Source: Atrina japonica
Taxonomy: Eukaryota > Mollusca > Bivalvia > Pterioida > Pinnidae
Length of the DNA stretch: 64,000 nucleotides
Assembly (NCBI GenBank): GCA_030159075.1
Contig: BROG01000156.1
Location: forward strand, 673,501-737,500
Direction of reading: 5' to 3'
Below the pieces are notes generated by a model. It saw only the letters and a list, made by a program, of their open reading frames with translations. It was not told the origin of the DNA and did not search any database. Of the stretch, positions 59,975-64,000 are shown piece after piece (position 1 is the first letter of the stretch; each line of letters starts with the position of its first letter). The position numbers and the translations under genes are program-made.

Positions 59975-60165
59975 GGTCTCCTATGGAACCTGTCTGGAAA
60001 GACCACTCTCGTGAAAATCTGGCCACTCATCTGGAAAGACCAACTTTCAATAAAACCTTTTTCAAGAGACCACCTGTCTTGAGAGACCACATCATTTTTG
60101 TGGCTGACTGGGTGGTCTTCCAAGACGAATTCCAATGCATCAAGGCAGGTTTTACTGTACTCTTA
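59975..60165. mobile_element. Family F MITE, copy 3
   Basis: 'aacctgtctggaaagaccac' at the left and 'aaggcaggttttactgtac' at the right. The interior has 'gagaccacctgtcttgagag' and 'gggtggtcttccaagacga'. The frames at 59917-60234 derive from it. Confidence 0.75.
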
Positions 60166-60898
60166 TCTAGAATGTGGCTGGATAATATTATTACACTACT
60201 GGTATTATCAGAGATGATAATAAGTCAATGCTGACTCATAATAAACTATCGATACCTACATTTAATTGTAGTTCTGGGCTATAGTAAACCAGACCAGCAT
60301 TCTTGTTAGTATTAATTCACACCGCTGACAGCTTACTAATTCCCATTATAATGAATGGAACGGAGCTGAAAAGAATCTGATTAAGAAATCCTGTAGGGGA
60401 TTTGTTGCATGCCTCAGACAAAAATAACACAGGAGTTAAATCTATTTTCAGTCACATCAGTTAAAAGGGTATATATTTAATGCTCTTTCAATCTCACTTC
60501 ATTCACTTCTGGTTCTATTTACTTTTCATAAGCAATACACATCTGTCTGTTTACACTGGTAACTTTGCTGCTCAGCTGACGGACAGTGGTACCATGTTGT
60601 AGTTTATCACATACATCAAACCCTAATGTAAACAGACTCTAATTGATGCTTGGTAATTACCGATCCATATTTCAAAATTTACTATCAAATGTGATTTCAT
60701 GTCTACAATCGTGTCAGGAGAATGATAATAAAACACTTTAAACTGAGGTTTGTACATTATCAGGTTATTGACTTTGTACAAGCATATCGACCTGCTATTG
60801 AATGAATATACAATGTTAATGACCAGGTCATATACTGTAAAAGCATAGCACCAGTTTATTGACTTTATACATGTATATGTACCTATTGTTAATGCATT

Positions 60899-60989
60899 TT
60901 AACTCAATTTCACCCCTAAAGACACATTTGGTCTGGTCCAAGTTACTGATTTACAGAAGTGTCCATTTTTTCTGGGGATGATGAGTTTA
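60899..60989. mobile_element. Family D short TTAA-ended element, copy 10
   Basis: TTAACTCAATTTCACCCCTA to 'ggggatgatgagtttac'; the right TTAA is decayed. Confidence 0.8.
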
Positions 60990-61054
60990 CCAAGCGTTTG
61001 TAGACATATTTTGATTACAACAGAAGACGACTATAAAGTTATAAAATTGACACT

Positions 61055-61228
61055 GGGAACTACATGTATCTTGAAAGACCACTCTCAGGAAAGACCATGT
61101 CTTCTGAGACCACTTACTGAAAACCACATGCTTACATGAACCTTTAAATAAAACCTCTATAGAGAGACCACCTGTCTTGAGAGACCACATTTCTGTGGCT
61201 AAAAAAGGGTGGTATACTATAGTAAAAT
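61055..61228. mobile_element. Family F MITE, copy 4
   Basis: 'gtatcttgaaagaccactct' at the left and 'gggtggtatactatagta' at the right, with 'gagagaccacctgtcttgag' and 'tactgaaaaccacatg' inside. It lies directly against a family-C copy. Confidence 0.75.
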
Positions 61229-61472
61229 TTTTATAACCTGGCTTTCTGGACCCTGGACAAGTTTAAAATTTAAGTAATAAAGCATAATAACATAAAAAGT
61301 TACATTGGCATGAGTAATCAATTCTACTTGTCACCATATCTGCATGTATCCAGTGAGGAATAAAAATTTTATGTTATCATAACCGAGAAGTGAATAACAT
61401 TGTCCATATCATAATTTAAAAAAAAAAAAGGCTACTCCACAAAACCAAGTTATGTGAATTGGGCAATAGTTT
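61222..61472 (+). repeat. Dispersed repeat family C, copy 4
   Basis: 'ctttctggaccctggacaag', 'ccagtgaggaataaaaattt', 'ataaccgagaagtgaataac' and 'aggctactccacaaaacc' keep the family-C order. Confidence 0.75.
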
Positions 61473-61489
61473 GTATAATGTCCACTGCA

Positions 61490-62720
61490 TGTTGGTTTGT
61501 ATACCTTTATACCAGTTTTTCTGTCTGTATTCATACCTCTATGCCAGTTTTTATGTCTGTATTTATACCTTTATACCAGTTTGTATGTCTGTATTTATAC
61601 CTGTATACCAGTTTGCATCTGTATTTATACCTTTATACCAGTTTATGTCTGTATCTATACCTTTATACCAGTTTGTATGTCTGTATTTTTACCTTTATAC
61701 CAGTATGTTTGTCTGTATCTATACCTTTATACCAGTTTGTATGTCTATATTTAAACTATAACGCCAGTTAGTATGTCTGTATTTTTACCTTTATACCAGT
61801 ATGTATGTCTGTATTTATACCTTTATACCAGTATGTTTGTCTGTATTTATATCTGTATGCCAGTTTGTATGTCTGTATTTATACCTTTATACCAGTTTGT
61901 ATGTCTGTATTTATATCTGTATGCCAGTTTATGTCTGTATTTAAACTATAATGCCAGTTAGTATGTCTGTATTTTTACCTTTATACCAGTATGTTTGTCT
62001 GTATTTATATCTGTATACCAGTTTGTATGTCTATATTTAAACTATAACGCCAGTTAGTATGTCTGTATTTTTTACCTTTATACCAGTATGTTTGTCTGTA
62101 TTTATATCTGTATGCCAGTTTGTATGTCTGTATTTATACCTTTATACCAGTTTGTATGTCTGTATTTATATCTGTATGCCAGTTTATGTCTGTATTTAAA
62201 CTATAATGCCAGTTTGTATGTCTGTATTTATACCTTTATACCAGTTTGTATGTCTGTATTTATACCTTTATACCAGTTTGTATGTCTATATTTAAACTAT
62301 AACGCCAGTTAGTATGTCTGTATTTTTACCTTTATACCAGTATGTTTGTCTGTATTTATATCTGTATGCCAGTTTGTATGTCTGTATTTATAACTTTATA
62401 CCAGTTTGTATGTCTGTATTTATACCTTTATACCAATTTGTATGTCTGTATTTATACCTTTATACCAGTTTGTATGTCTGTATTTATATCTGTATTCCAG
62501 TTTATGTCTGTATTTTTATTTATACCAGTATGTTTGTCTATAATGTATGCCAGTTTGTATGTCTGTATTTATACCTTTATACCAGTTTGTATGTCTGTAT
62601 TTATATCTGTATGCCAGTTTGTATGTCTATATTTAAACCTATGATGCCAGTTTGTATGTCTGTATTTATACCTTTAAACCAGTTTGTATGTCTGTATATA
62701 TTGTAAAGTATGTATGCCTA
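61490..62720 (+). repeat. 32-bp minisatellite, about 38 units, with higher-order pattern
   Basis: The unit is 'gtatgtctgtatttatacct' plus 'ttataccagttt' (32 bp). Variants with 'aaactataacgccagttagt' recur near 61756, 62041 and 62297, giving a higher-order period of about 8-9 units. Because 32 is not divisible by three, each frame passes through all phases and gives a repeating 96-nt protein pattern; the frames between 61454 and 62706 are array products. Units loosen after 62700. Confidence 0.95.
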
Positions 62721-63180
62721 TATTTGTATGATGCTGTTTGCTATGTCTGTATGTTTAAACCAGTTTGTATGTCTATATTTAAACTATGATGCCAGTTTGT
62801 ATGGCTGTATGCTTGGTATGTTGGTTTGTATGTCTGGTTTAATTTTTATTTGTACACCTGTATATTGGTTTGCATGTATGTGTGTTGGTTTATTACAGGT
62901 CTGTATGCCCATTTGTATACCTGTATATTGATTTGTATACCTGTATATTGATTTGTATACCTGTATATTGATTTGTATACCTATATGCCTGCATTTTGGT
63001 TGTATGTCTGAATGTCAGTATATATGTTTGTTTGTCAGTTTGGATGTCTGAATTTTCAGTTTGTACATGCTGGTATGCATGTCTGATTACAGGACTGTAT
63101 ACATCTATGTTCTTGTTTGTTTGTATTAATCTCTATATATGATTTTGTTTATCTAGTAGTACATTGTATATCTGTATTGA
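62721..63180 (+). repeat. Decayed extension of the 32-bp minisatellite
   Basis: 'gtttgtatgtctg' and 'ctgtatattgatttgtatac' (three exact 21-bp copies at 62913-62975) continue the theme without the 32-bp register. Confidence 0.75.
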
Positions 63181-63972
63181 CATGTAAACAACAACCTCTA
63201 AATATCTGACCAACTGTTGACCAGTCACTATATATATACATATTTTAATGTGTAACACACAATGGCATAAGAAATAATACAGGTCAATTGCCACAGGAGG
63301 AAACAATCATGTATTGATTTAAGTTTATAGCTATGATGCAATATAATATAGCCTTTGATTTTATTTGACTGCAAATCAGCGCATGACCTAGTTACTGAGT
63401 AATGTTATCGGTAAAGTATAGCATTAAGACACAAGAACTAGCACAAAATTACCATGATAGAGTTACGATTGTCTAAAATCAGGCTACACAGATATCGATC
63501 GGTCCATTTTCAGCCGATAATGGCCAATCAATATGCCACAATTACCTAGAAAATTGTATCCAGGCAAGTACTTAAATATCTCAAAAATAGAGTTCCACGA
63601 CTTTTTTATCGAGTCTATTAAAACAGACAGAAGTTATTTTTATTATGAATAATCATTTTGCTGTAATTACAAAGAAATCAGTTACACGATAAAGCATAAA
63701 CCCTAGTGATTGTCGAGGATGTGATATAATTCTTTTTTTTCTATCTAATTAATTCTTAATCACTATGGTAAATTAAGTCACTTGCTTATACATGTAAATT
63801 ATTTTTTTATGGGGAAATATCGATATACCTTCTTGTTTTTTTGACATCATTACTTATTCAGCATATATACATGTAATTCACATGTTTTATGTATTCAAAG
63901 TCCTCCATTGTTATCTACATTCCAGTTCGACCATATTAAACCACTGTGCATTCATCAGCACATTTTGAACCA
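63181..63972. other. AT-rich non-coding end of the window, nothing recognised
   Basis: No frame, splice-bounded exon or shared repeat was found. Confidence 0.4.
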
Positions 63973-64000
63973 GGGCTCGAAATCACCAAATTTACTCAGT
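63973..64000 (+). mobile_element. MITE family I, left end cut by the window edge
   Basis: 'gggctcgaaatcaccaaatt' then 'tactcagt' matches the terminal repeat of the copies at 20899 and 46717. Confidence 0.75.

Noticed and set aside
61454..62931. Series of tyrosine/valine/cysteine-rich frames
   Set aside because: Products of the 32-bp minisatellite; every phase shows the same peptide pattern.

Overview
The window is AT-rich, intron-rich animal DNA. It is crowded with tRNA-derived SINEs, short inverted-repeat (MITE-like) elements, minisatellites and (TA)n or (GA)n tracts, and it carries a decayed Penelope-like retroelement. The repeat types (the SINE bodies, and a Penelope element with its GIY-YIG domain upstream of the reverse transcriptase) and the two protein-coding genes point to a lophotrochozoan, most likely a bivalve mollusc. 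The species cannot be named from the sequence. Nothing looks bacterial or viral.

Two real genes can be assembled. (1) A plus-strand linear alkylsulfatase of the metallo-beta-lactamase fold (SdsA1/BDS1-like) has four exons at 6733-6912, 8302-8508, 19943-20198 and 22312-23417. They join in frame into 582 residues with the HxHxDH zinc motif, a helical middle domain and an SCP2-like tail. Its 11.4 kb intron 2 holds the Penelope-like remnant, SINE pieces and several inverted repeats; intron 3 holds a nearly perfect 58-bp-arm hairpin. (2) A minus-strand ataxin-1 homologue has two coding exons, 48747-47377 and 40651-40178, split by a 6.7 kb intron inside the AXH domain. They join in frame into 614 residues. 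AXH, the nuclear-localisation/UHM-ligand motif with its serine, and the short motif that precedes polyQ in vertebrate ataxin-1 are all visible, but there is no long polyQ. Four Pumilio-type elements lie in the presumed 3' UTR.

Layout: 1-2150, a decayed tandem array that flips orientation at about 1.3 kb. 2.2-6.7 kb, SINE relics. 6.7-23.4 kb, the alkylsulfatase gene. 23.4-40.2 kb, an intergenic and 3'-UTR stretch rich in MITEs and microsatellites. 40.2-48.75 kb, the ataxin-1 coding region, with a large 21-bp minisatellite (42.48-43.66 kb) nested in a MITE in its intron. 48.75-64 kb, sequence upstream of ataxin-1 that may hold 5'-UTR exons I cannot identify, with (GA)n blocks, MITEs and a 32-bp minisatellite at 61.5-62.7 kb.

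The genes converge tail to tail and share no evident pathway: one is a probable membrane-anchored sulfate-ester hydrolase, the other a nuclear co-repressor-type protein. Most other open frames in the window are products of repeats, in particular the long frames on both strands of the 21-bp and 32-bp arrays. No clearly new multi-gene system is visible; the most unusual structures are the MITE-borne minisatellite, the intronic hairpin, and the many short repeat families.
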